In this document: positions 55,731-63,222 of the stretch, piece by piece
How the letters are laid out: each line of letters starts with the position of its first letter
Position numbering within the stretch: position 1 is the stretch's first letter
Assembly (NCBI GenBank): GCA_027451905.1
Contig: DAIDHV010000006.1
Location: forward strand, 1 to 64,000
Reading direction: 5' to 3'
From: Armatimonadota bacterium
GTDB taxonomy: Bacteria; Armatimonadota; Fimbriimonadia; Fimbriimonadales; Fimbriimonadaceae
Length of the DNA: 64,000 nucleotides
Position numbers and translations under genes: made by a program
Notes under the pieces: generated by a model
What the model saw: the letters and a program-made list of their open reading frames with translations, nothing else
Database searches by the model: none
What the model was told of the DNA's origin: nothing

Positions 55731-56585
55731 ATGTTGAGCGAACTCAGGGAGTTGTGGGCGTATCGTGAAATGCTTGCCACGATGGTTCAAAGAGAGCTTA
55801 AAATACGATACAAAAACTCTGTATTAGGCTTTTTGTGGTCTTTGCTTAACCCCTTAATCACGGTTGTTGTGATGACAATTGTGTTTGAATACATCCAGCA
55901 AAACCAGACTCCCAATCTGAGTGCTTACATTTTGGCGGCGTATTTGCCCTATATGTTTTTCCAGTTATGCTTGCTGGATTCCGCCCAGTCTGTACTCAAC
56001 GGTCTTGATTTGGCAAAGAAAATCTACTTTCCAAGAGAAATTCTGCCGCTCACCATGGTGATTAGCAATTTGATTCACTTTTTGCTGGCCCTTCTCGTCT
56101 TTTTTGGATTCTTGCTGGTTATCTATTTGCTGCATCCAATCATTGTTCCGTTTCAGGCAACGACCGTATTTTTGCCGGTTCTTATCTTGATCAATCTTGC
56201 CTTGGTGACGGGGCTATCTTTATTTGTTTCTGCACTAAACACCTTTTATGAGGATGTGAAATATATCGTTAGCGTGCTTTTGTACTTGCTATTTTTCTTG
56301 TCACCAATCATGTACTTCAGCGAAACGGTATATAATGCGCCAGCTGTCAAAAGACATCCTATCATTTTCTTTCTGTATCACCTCAATCCCGTGGCAACGC
56401 TGTCCACGGCTTATCGTCAGGTATTACTGGCTCCAACTCAGGTGATTAGTCACGGTCAAACATATCCACCCTTGCCATTTCAGTGGGGACTATTGGGGAT
56501 CACGACGGTTGTTAGTTTTGTCATTTTGATTGGTGGATATGCGTTTTTCAATCGGGTCAAGTGGAAATTTGTGGAGCGGCCATGA
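55731..56585 (+). CDS. ABC-2 polysaccharide export permease (Wzm/TagG type)
   Basis: A 284-residue membrane protein with about six helices and the N-terminal motif L-K-I-R-Y-K-N-S-V-L-G-F-L-W-S-L-L-N-P typical of Wzm/TagG/KpsM permeases. It moves lipid-linked glycan across the inner membrane with its ATPase partner, encoded immediately downstream. AAGGAAAGG about 9 nt upstream supports the start, and its stop overlaps the next ATG by 4 nt. Confidence 0.95.
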   Translation: MLSELRELWAYREMLATMVQRELKIRYKNSVLGFLWSLLNPLITVVVMTIVFEYIQQNQTPNLSAYILAAYLPYMFFQLCLLDSAQSVLNGLDLAKKIYFPREILPLTMVISNLIHFLLALLVFFGFLLVIYLLHPIIVPFQATTVFLPVLILINLALVTGLSLFVSALNTFYEDVKYIVSVLLYLLFFLSPIMYFSETVYNAPAVKRHPIIFFLYHLNPVATLSTAYRQVLLAPTQVISHGQTYPPLPFQWGLLGITTVVSFVILIGGYAFFNRVKWKFVERP

Positions 56586-57340
56586 GTAACACAAAGGGAT
56601 CGGCAGCGATTGAAGTTGATGCTATTTGCAAGGAGTTCATGCTTTCTCATAGCGGCATTAATTCGCTAAAGACAATGCTGGCATGGTGGAAGAAGCGGAA
56701 AATCGAGAAGCTGGACGTCTTAAAGGGCGTTAGTTTTCAGGTGTCCCGCGGTGAATGCGTTGCGGTTGTAGGCAGAAATGGTGCCGGAAAAAGTACCCTC
56801 CTCTCCTTGATTGCAAGGGTCTACAAACCAACTTCTGGCACCGTCAAAGTGGTTGGAAGGGTTGCCCCTCTGCTAGAACTTGGCGCCGGATTTCATCCAG
56901 ATTTAACCGGCTTGGAAAATATCTTTTTTAACGGCGTGATTTTGGGCCTCAAGCGCAAGGAAATTCAAAGCAAAATTGAAGAAATTGTCGCGTTTAGCGA
57001 GCTAGACAGCCACATTGATGCTCCGGTCAGAACGTACTCAAGCGGTATGAAGGCGCGGCTGGGATTTTCTATTGCCGTCAACATCGATGCGGATGTATTG
57101 CTGGTTGATGAAGTTTTAGCGGTGGGAGACTACGAATTTGAACAAAAGTGCTACCGTAAAATTGATGAGTTTCGGGCTAATGGAGGCACAATCCTTTTTG
57201 TAAGTCACCATTTTGCTTCGATTTCGCGAGTTGCGGATCGGTGCATATACTTAAAGAACGGGCTTATTGAGGCAGATGGCCCAACCGCAAAGATTTTAGA
57301 AATGTATAAAGGATTGCAATCAAGCGAGGTTGTACTTTGA
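56582..57340 (+). CDS. ABC polysaccharide export ATPase (Wzt/TagH type)
   Basis: A 252-residue ATPase. Walker A is G-R-N-G-A-G-K-S-T-L-L, the signature Y-S-S-G-M-K-A-R-L, Walker B V-L-L-V-D-E-V-L-A-V-G-D and the switch S-H-H. This is the canonical TagH/Wzt profile. It has no extra C-terminal domain, so it is the short type without a Wzt carbohydrate-binding module and probably exports polymer without terminal-cap recognition. GGAG before the ATG and the ATGA overlap with the permease gene fix the start. Confidence 0.95.
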   Translation: MSNTKGSAAIEVDAICKEFMLSHSGINSLKTMLAWWKKRKIEKLDVLKGVSFQVSRGECVAVVGRNGAGKSTLLSLIARVYKPTSGTVKVVGRVAPLLELGAGFHPDLTGLENIFFNGVILGLKRKEIQSKIEEIVAFSELDSHIDAPVRTYSSGMKARLGFSIAVNIDADVLLVDEVLAVGDYEFEQKCYRKIDEFRANGGTILFVSHHFASISRVADRCIYLKNGLIEADGPTAKILEMYKGLQSSEVVL

Positions 57341-57393
57341 TTCTTTCAAGACTCAACCGTCGGATTGCTTTTGTATAAATTGAACTTACGAAT

Positions 57394-57864
57394 ATGGCAA
57401 ACGAAATCATTTTAACGCCGCAAGGTTTAGCAAAACTCCGCGAAGAATTAGAAGAACTGAAGGGGCCGGAGCGCATGAGAATTGCGGAAGCGATTCGAGA
57501 AGCCAAAGCTCATGGAGACCTTAAGGAGAATGCGGCGTATCATGAAGCTAAATTGAACCAATCTCGATTGGAAAGCAGGATTGCAAACCTGCAGGCTTCT
57601 CTGGAGCGAGCAAAGGTTGTGGAAAGGGCAGATTCCGTCGCTGGTATCGGGCTAGGGGCCACTGTCACGTTGGAAGACCTTGACTATGGAGACGAACTGA
57701 CGATTGAACTTGTTGGTGCGTTTGAATCAGAGCCAGGGACAAATAAAATCTCCGTGGGTTCGCCAATGGGAGAAGCCGTGGTCGGTAAAGAAATAGGGGA
57801 CACCATAGAAGTCAAAGCTCCTGGTGGTGTGAGTAAGTTTAAAATCATCTCGGTTGTTTTATGA
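57394..57864 (+). CDS. greA: transcription elongation factor GreA
   Basis: A 156-residue GreA that stimulates RNA polymerase to cut back-tracked transcripts. The N-terminal coiled coil shows L-A-K-L-R-E-E-L-E-E-L, and the A-R/E-A-K-A-H-G-D-L-K-E-N-A-A-Y-H loop with the acidic D and E needed for cleavage is intact. The C-terminal FKBP-like domain follows. TATAAA (57374-57379) precedes it by 14 nt. It overlaps the lipoprotein gene by 4 nt. Confidence 0.96.
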   Translation: MANEIILTPQGLAKLREELEELKGPERMRIAEAIREAKAHGDLKENAAYHEAKLNQSRLESRIANLQASLERAKVVERADSVAGIGLGATVTLEDLDYGDELTIELVGAFESEPGTNKISVGSPMGEAVVGKEIGDTIEVKAPGGVSKFKIISVVL

Positions 57865-58802
57865 AGCAAACGAGGTTTGGATGGATTGTTTTAGGGCTGT
57901 TGGGGTTAGCAATTGCCGGCTGTAGCCTAGGTAAGCCCGAAAGCAGCTTCTCGAAACCATCAACTTCAAATTCCACCAATATCCCTTCTTTTTCGGTTGA
58001 AGCCGGGCAGTCTTCTTTGGCAATTGTTCACGGTACCGATAAGGTTTCGATCGGCGATCCTTATTTTCGGTGGGAAGAAATGTTTCCACGCCCTAACAAG
58101 TCGGCATTTGCAATTCGAGAGCTGCCGAAACCTCTTAGTGGAGACGGCCTTTTGCCAATTGGCTGGGAAACCCCCAACAAGGGTTTTGGTGCCATCCGAG
58201 ATGGCAACAAATTAGTTCTAGCCATGATTTGGGAATCCAAGGTAAGCCATTCTGAGGCAGCTAAAATCAGTGCAGAGTACGATCGTTACAATCAGCAACT
58301 GTCTAGCCAAGTTGTAGCTGCCAATGGTTCCCACTACACATTTTGGGAAAACAACAGCATTCGGATGATGCTGTACGTTCAGAAGAAGGGCGAAGACGCC
58401 TACAATGTAACCTTGACCTTGGGCCAAATTGACCTTATGAATGCAATCAGGGCAAGCGCTCAGCAGGCTCAAAATGACCTTGCCAGCCTTTATCCCAATT
58501 CCACTCGACCAGGTATTAAAGTGAAACCGCCATCGGTGAGGGTCTCCGGATCACCGGCGCCACCATCTGCCCCTTTAGAGCCAAATTCAAACCCTAAAAC
58601 GCAGTCTTCCGGTACGGCGGTCTCAAAACCTGCTTCAAAGCTTGGTTCAAGTTCTTCAACCACAGTTCTCAATCCCAATTCAAATTCCAAGCCAAATCAG
58701 GAAAGCCAAACCCAGGCGCCGGTTGGATCAGGACAGCTAACGACTCAGGGCCAATCTGGAGCCGTGGGCGGGGGTACAAATCCTCCCAAGACTGGCCCGT
58801 AA
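57861..58802 (+). CDS. lipoprotein with disordered tail
   Basis: A 313-residue lipoprotein. The signal M-K-Q-T-R-F followed by a hydrophobic stretch ends in the lipobox A-I-A-G-C (Cys21). The middle (about 45-210) is a folded domain without a recognised family. The last 100 residues are Pro/Ser/Asn/Thr-rich and likely disordered. It is translationally coupled to greA (ATGA). A hairpin TTGGTT/AACCAA with a short T run (58826-58859) follows. Confidence 0.7.
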   Translation: MKQTRFGWIVLGLLGLAIAGCSLGKPESSFSKPSTSNSTNIPSFSVEAGQSSLAIVHGTDKVSIGDPYFRWEEMFPRPNKSAFAIRELPKPLSGDGLLPIGWETPNKGFGAIRDGNKLVLAMIWESKVSHSEAAKISAEYDRYNQQLSSQVVAANGSHYTFWENNSIRMMLYVQKKGEDAYNVTLTLGQIDLMNAIRASAQQAQNDLASLYPNSTRPGIKVKPPSVRVSGSPAPPSAPLEPNSNPKTQSSGTAVSKPASKLGSSSSTTVLNPNSNSKPNQESQTQAPVGSGQLTTQGQSGAVGGGTNPPKTGP

Positions 58803-58825
58803 AAATACGAGGTCGCTTTAAATGT

Positions 58826-58859
58826 TGGTTAAAGTTGGAATCTTTTTCAACCAATTTTG
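58826..58859 (+). terminator. weak intrinsic terminator of the lipoprotein gene
   Basis: TTGGTT (58826-58831) pairs with AACCAA (58850-58855) and a TTTT run follows. Confidence 0.55.
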
Positions 58860-58902
58860 CGTCCTAAAAAATATCCTTGATAACAGGAGGTGGTGCAATA
58901 GG

Positions 58903-58944
58903 ATGAATTCAGAAACCCAACGCCAGAGAGGTGTCAGGTTTTAA
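58903..58944 (+). CDS. 13-codon leader ORF candidate
   Basis: ATG to TAA, encoding a 13-residue peptide with three Arg and two Gln. AGGAGGTGG (58885-58893) lies 9 nt upstream, the best ribosome-binding sequence in this part of the window. The ORF covers the 5' arm of S1 and of the next hairpin, so translating it would unfold them. The peptide may have no function other than regulation. Confidence 0.35.
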   Translation: MNSETQRQRGVRF

Positions 58945-59014
58945 CAAACTGACTTTGCGCTTTGTATGGTTTGTGATGAACCGAACTCTGGCGAGTGGAC
59001 AAGCGCAACAGGTA

Positions 59015-59046
59015 AGGAGGCTGCTTTAGTGCAGCCTCCTTTTTTT
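59015..59046 (+). terminator. strong intrinsic terminator just before kdsB
   Basis: A 10-bp stem AGGAGGCTGC/GCAGCCTCCT, 6-base loop, seven T. It ends three bases before the kdsB ATG. Confidence 0.9.
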
Positions 59047-59049
59047 ACA

Positions 59050-59772
59050 ATGGACAACATCGCAATAGTCATTCCCGCGCGGATGGCGTCTACCCGATTT
59101 CCCGGCAAGCCCTTAGCGCCGCTAGGAGGCAAGCCGATGCTTCAGTGGGTCTACGAAGCATGCTTGCGAAGCGAGGTCACCGGTTCCATCTTGATTGCAA
59201 CTCCGGATCAGGAAATTGCAGACGCTTGCGCCTCATTCCATGCCGAGTGCTTCTTTACGTCACCAGATCATCCTTCGGGAACGGATCGAATCGCTGAGGT
59301 TAGCCGATCTCGCAGGGAAGAACTTTACCTGAACGTTCAAGGGGACGAGCCATTCATCCCTATTGAAACCATTCAAGCTTGTTTTAGGGCCCTTGTCAAC
59401 CAAAAAGAGCAATTAGCGGCGTCTGTGTTTACTGACTGCAGCTTGGCAGAAGAGCTAGATCCATCGGTGGTGAAAGTGGTCATCAGTCAAGACATGAACG
59501 CTCTCTACTTTAGTAGGGCTGCGATTCCTTATAAACGAGTTCCAACTACCGAGCCTCTCAAGCGGCACCTTGGCATTTATGGGTACTCAAAAGAGGTGCT
59601 GGGCCATTATGTTTCCTGGCAGCAGGGTACGTTGGAAAAAATTGAAGGGCTAGAGCAGCTTCGATTTTTAGAAAATGGAGTCCAAATTCGAATGGAGAAA
59701 GGCATCGCGGGGCCTACTGCGGTTGATACGCCAGAACAGTTAGAAGAGCTAAGAAGGCTCATTGGCGGATAG
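59050..59772 (+). CDS. kdsB: CMP-KDO synthetase
   Basis: A 240-residue cytidylyltransferase that activates KDO for lipopolysaccharide core synthesis. The N-terminal nucleotide-binding motif is I-P-A-R-M-A-S-T-R-F-P-G-K-P-L, followed by V-Q-G-D-E-P-F-I and the Y-F-S-R-A-A-I-P-Y segment. The length fits KdsB. The ATG at 59050 is the natural N-terminus; there is no free Shine-Dalgarno, since the nearest AGGAGG is locked in the terminator stem. It is followed by rel/spoT after 78 nt. Its presence indicates an outer membrane. Confidence 0.95.
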   Translation: MDNIAIVIPARMASTRFPGKPLAPLGGKPMLQWVYEACLRSEVTGSILIATPDQEIADACASFHAECFFTSPDHPSGTDRIAEVSRSRREELYLNVQGDEPFIPIETIQACFRALVNQKEQLAASVFTDCSLAEELDPSVVKVVISQDMNALYFSRAAIPYKRVPTTEPLKRHLGIYGYSKEVLGHYVSWQQGTLEKIEGLEQLRFLENGVQIRMEKGIAGPTAVDTPEQLEELRRLIGG

Positions 59773-59850
59773 AAAGGGCTAATGGCTGGGGGCAGCAAAT
59801 CTGCCAAGCTCCTAAAGGGATAAAGTAGTCTAGCCGTTCGTAGAAATTAT

Positions 59851-62079
59851 ATGGAACCATCCGATTTGCACCTTCAAGACAGGGATCCTCCGGATCTTTC
59901 TGAAATCATTGAACTTGCCCTTATCAAGAATCCTGCCTGCAGTGTCTCTAGGATTAGAGACGCCTACCATTATGTGGCGCACGCTTTTGCCGGACGTCGG
60001 AGAGAAGATGGGACTCCATACCTCAAGCACCTTACCGAGGTTGCAAAGAAGCTAACCGAGCTTGGAGTTGATGACAATAGCATTATTGCCGGTCTTCTCC
60101 ACGACACTTTGGAAGACATCAAGGGGCTAACAAAAGAAGATTTAGCCAAGGAGTTCGGTGCCGACGTGGCCGAAATCGTGGAGGGGGTCACTAAAATCAC
60201 CACGATGGGCCCCGAAGACGAAGCCGGCGAGCATATCTTGATGGTGGACACCATTCGCAACATCAAGGCCCTTCATAAGCTTTTGCTTGCGGTGGCGGGT
60301 GACATCAGGGTCTTGCTCGTCAAATTGGCAGATCGGCTGCACAATATGCGCACGATCAGCGGCAAGAAGGATAAAAACCGGCAGAGGGTTATTGCTAATG
60401 AAACTTTGCTGGTCTTTGCTCCACTTGCGGCTCGGCTTGGGATTTGGCAAATTAAATCCGAATTGGAAGACTTATCCTTTGAAGTTTTGCACCCCGAAGA
60501 GTCTAAGCGAATTGAAAGCCTGATCAATCAAACCGAAGCAGAGCGCAAAAAAGAGCTTAGTGCGATTATTTTAGAAACGAAAGAAGCCTTAGAATCGGCA
60601 GGAGTCAAATACTTTCAAGTTACGGGCAGGCCAAAACATAAGTTTTCCATCTTCAACAAGATGGCCTCTCAGCATTTGAAATTTGAAGAAATCTATGACT
60701 TGATTGCTATTCGCATCATCGTTGATACGAATGCAGCCTGCTATCATGCCTTTGGCATAGTCCACGGCTTGTATGCCCCGATCCAGGGCTTTTTCTTCGA
60801 CTACATTGCCAAGCCAAAACCCAATGGCTATCAAAGCATTCATACCAAGGTAACCGGCCCTCATAATCGGACCTTAGAAGTGCAGATTCGAACTCAGGAG
60901 ATGCATCAAAATGCCGAATTTGGCAATGCCGCTCACTGGACCTATAAGGAAGGTTCGGAGGGATCGAAAGAAGCTAAGTCGATGAGGTCCTTAGGAAATC
61001 AGCTTGCAGCGGCTTCGGCGGAAAACACGGAAATTGGTGACTTTATGAGGGCGGTTTTGACCGACCTGTTCACCGATCAGGTTTTTGTATTTACTCCTCG
61101 TCATGACATTATCGAGCTTCCCGCAGGCAGCACGGTTATTGACTTTGCTTTCAAAGTCCACACTGAACTAGCTCTGAAGTTAAGCGGAGTTAAAGTCGAT
61201 GGAAAACTGGTTCCATTCAATACAGTTCTCCAAAACGCCCAGCGAGTTGAACTGATCACACGCTCTGATGCAGAGCCAACTCACGAGTGGGTCAAATATG
61301 CCAAGTCCAGCCACGCCTTAAGCCGCATCCGAACCTATCTGCGGAAGAAAGAGCGAGAAGTTTGGGCAAAAATCGGAAGAGCATCCATTGTTAGAGAGCT
61401 AGAAAGTTTTCATTTAGACCCCCAGGTTAATCTGTCACCCAGTAAGTTAGACCCAATCATAAAGTCATACGACGGCGTTAAAACCGCTGATGACCTGTAC
61501 GCACGGGTTGCAGAGGGGCTGATTTCTATTCAATCCGTTGTGCAAAGAATCCGAGCTCTTTATTCGGTCAGTAAAGAACCAACTCCGATTCCTGTTTCCG
61601 TTGGGTTCGACGGCACCATGGAAATTGGGGGCAAGGAAAACAAATCCATTGAGTTTAAGCGGGCAAAATGTTGTTTGCCGATTCCGGGAGATGAGGTTGT
61701 TGGCTACATCACAAGAGGCAATGGGATTCGAGTTCACCGACGGATTTGTCCATCTGCCCAGGCTCTGCTGGCAGCCGAGCCAGAGCGTTTCTTTGCAACA
61801 ACTTGGCAGCCAAGCGACGCTGTTTACGGTGTCTCTCTGCGGATTCGGTGCATCAATCGGTCTGGTCTACTTGCCGACATTACTACTGCAATCGCAGCAA
61901 AGAAAACAAATATTTCTAATGTCAAGCTTCGTGCAGGAGGCGACGCAGTGGTGGACATCACCCTAACTGTGGATGTTAAGGACGCAACTCATGCTAATGA
62001 CATTATTGCCAAGCTTTCTGGTTTTGCATCCGTGATTAGCGCTTATCGGGTCTTTAGCAGTATTTCGACGGTGGCATGA
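59851..62079 (+). CDS. rel: bifunctional (p)ppGpp synthetase/hydrolase
   Basis: A 742-residue long RSH protein controlling the stringent response. The HD hydrolase domain has H-D-T-L-E-D (His84, Asp85). The synthetase domain (about 250-360) shows G-R-P-K-H-K-F-S-I and Y-I-A-K-P-K-P-N-G-Y-Q-S. The TGS domain (about 410-470) and a C-terminal ACT domain (about 665-740) follow. Both catalytic domains look intact, so it should make and degrade (p)ppGpp. No Shine-Dalgarno precedes the ATG. It overlaps dtd by 4 nt. Confidence 0.95.
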   Translation: MEPSDLHLQDRDPPDLSEIIELALIKNPACSVSRIRDAYHYVAHAFAGRRREDGTPYLKHLTEVAKKLTELGVDDNSIIAGLLHDTLEDIKGLTKEDLAKEFGADVAEIVEGVTKITTMGPEDEAGEHILMVDTIRNIKALHKLLLAVAGDIRVLLVKLADRLHNMRTISGKKDKNRQRVIANETLLVFAPLAARLGIWQIKSELEDLSFEVLHPEESKRIESLINQTEAERKKELSAIILETKEALESAGVKYFQVTGRPKHKFSIFNKMASQHLKFEEIYDLIAIRIIVDTNAACYHAFGIVHGLYAPIQGFFFDYIAKPKPNGYQSIHTKVTGPHNRTLEVQIRTQEMHQNAEFGNAAHWTYKEGSEGSKEAKSMRSLGNQLAAASAENTEIGDFMRAVLTDLFTDQVFVFTPRHDIIELPAGSTVIDFAFKVHTELALKLSGVKVDGKLVPFNTVLQNAQRVELITRSDAEPTHEWVKYAKSSHALSRIRTYLRKKEREVWAKIGRASIVRELESFHLDPQVNLSPSKLDPIIKSYDGVKTADDLYARVAEGLISIQSVVQRIRALYSVSKEPTPIPVSVGFDGTMEIGGKENKSIEFKRAKCCLPIPGDEVVGYITRGNGIRVHRRICPSAQALLAAEPERFFATTWQPSDAVYGVSLRIRCINRSGLLADITTAIAAKKTNISNVKLRAGGDAVVDITLTVDVKDATHANDIIAKLSGFASVISAYRVFSSISTVA

Positions 62080-62531
62080 GAGCTATTATTCAGGTTGTCA
62101 GGTCGGCAAAAGTCACCATAAACGGCGCACTTTGCGGGGAGTGCGGCACCGGATTTCTCATCTATTTAGCGATACATAAAGATGACGACGAGCTTGCCTG
62201 CCAGATGATGGTTGATCGCATTTCTAAGCTAAGAATTCTGCCAGACCACGCAGGGAAGCTTAATTGGTCTCTCAATGAGGTTGAGCCCTCAGAAAAGGCA
62301 AAGATTTTGCTTATTTCTAACTTTACAGTCTATGGAAATCCGTGGAATGGCAGGCGCCCCAGCTACCAAGACTCGGCGTCCTTTGAACTTGGACAAAAGC
62401 TGTATTTGTTGGTTGGGAACCAATTGAGAAGTCAAGGTATTACAGTCAGTGAGGGGGAGTTTGGCGCGGACATGGAAATTGAATCGGTTGCCATTGGCCC
62501 TGTCAACTTGATAATTGATACGAAAAGGTGA
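62076..62531 (+). CDS. dtd: D-aminoacyl-tRNA deacylase
   Basis: A 151-residue DTD that removes D-amino acids mischarged onto tRNA. It begins M-R-A-I-I-Q-V-V-R-S-A-K-V and has the active-site S-N-F-T-V-Y-G (family S-Q-F-T-L) and a C-terminal I-G-P-V-N in place of the usual N-D-G-P-V-T, still keeping the Gly-Pro pair. The pairing of rel and dtd is common across bacteria. Starts in the rel stop (ATGA). Confidence 0.93.
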   Translation: MRAIIQVVRSAKVTINGALCGECGTGFLIYLAIHKDDDELACQMMVDRISKLRILPDHAGKLNWSLNEVEPSEKAKILLISNFTVYGNPWNGRRPSYQDSASFELGQKLYLLVGNQLRSQGITVSEGEFGADMEIESVAIGPVNLIIDTKR

Positions 62532-62589
62532 AACTTGAACAGAGGGTAGGCGTCGTATAAGTATTGAATCTGAAGCGGAGACCGCGAAT

Positions 62590-63222
62590 ATGGCAATCAA
62601 TGCAGCAGCGTTAGGTCAAAAGAATCTCGAATCAGTCACCCAGTTGACAGATGAAGACCTCATCTCAAGAGCTCAATCTGGTGATTACAACGCTTTTGAA
62701 ACCCTCTTTATGAGACATCGAACCATGGTCTATCGCTACTCTTACCAATTGGTTGGCAGAAGGGACGACGCGGAAGATTTAGTCCAAGAATCCTTTGTTA
62801 GAGCCTACGTTAACATTGGCAAATACCGAGATCAAGCAAAATTCACCACTTGGCTTCTGAGAATTGTCACAAATTTAGCGGCTGATCAGGCGAGGATGCA
62901 CACACGGCGATCAAGTTTAGAACTGCAGCAATCGAAAAGTGGCCTTGCTTGGATGACGATCGGGAATCAGATTTCTCCGGAGTCTGACGTAGAAAACGCG
63001 GTGAGGAACGAATTATTAAGGCTGGCGCTTAGCCAGTTAAGCCCTAGGCATCGAACCGCAATTATCTTGAGAGACGTGGAAGAAAAAGAGTATGGAGAAA
63101 TTGCTGAGATCATGAAGTGCTCGGTTGGCGGGGCAAAATTGCGTGTTCTTAGGGCAAGACGAGCCTTGCAAACTGTAGTCAGCAAATTCTCGAAGGAAAG
63201 TAAGGAGAGCCTGCATGCTTAA
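62590..63222 (+). CDS. ECF-type RNA polymerase sigma factor
   Basis: A 210-residue sigma-70 family factor with regions 2 and 4 only. Region 2 shows R-Y-S-Y-Q-L-V-G-R-R-D-D-A-E-D-L-V-Q-E and region 4 L-S-P-R-H-R-T-A-I-I-L-R-D-V-E-E-K with the helix-turn-helix. A purine-rich GCGGAGACC precedes the ATG. Its stop overlaps the next gene by 8 nt, marking a sigma/anti-sigma pair. Confidence 0.95.
   Translation: MAINAAALGQKNLESVTQLTDEDLISRAQSGDYNAFETLFMRHRTMVYRYSYQLVGRRDDAEDLVQESFVRAYVNIGKYRDQAKFTTWLLRIVTNLAADQARMHTRRSSLELQQSKSGLAWMTIGNQISPESDVENAVRNELLRLALSQLSPRHRTAIILRDVEEKEYGEIAEIMKCSVGGAKLRVLRARRALQTVVSKFSKESKESLHA

Larger units (their letters stand above)
58885..59046 (+). ncRNA. structured leader RNA candidate with terminator
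   Basis: Between the lipoprotein gene and kdsB, the plus strand holds several mutually compatible pairings: S1 CGCCAGAG/CTCTGGCG (58921-58928, 58986-58993); hairpin GTCAG/CTGAC with TTT/AAA (58933-58953); GGTT/AACC (58968-58971, 58979-58982); and a 7-bp pairing TGCGCTT/AAGCGCA (58956-58962, 59001-59007) that crosses S1 to make a pseudoknot. A strong terminator stem (59015-59024, 59031-59040) with seven T closes it. No known riboswitch consensus was matched. It is either a terminating leader for kdsB or a free-standing sRNA. Confidence 0.5.

Noticed and set aside
58885-59046. tmRNA, SRP RNA, RNase P RNA, 6S RNA or known riboswitch identity for the kdsB leader
   Set aside because: None of the conserved core sequences of these RNAs that I could recall is present; the terminal tRNA-like or apical motifs are absent.
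58966-59049. 28-codon N-terminal extension of kdsB
   Set aside because: The frame runs through the terminator hairpin; KdsB family proteins begin at the ATG at 59050.
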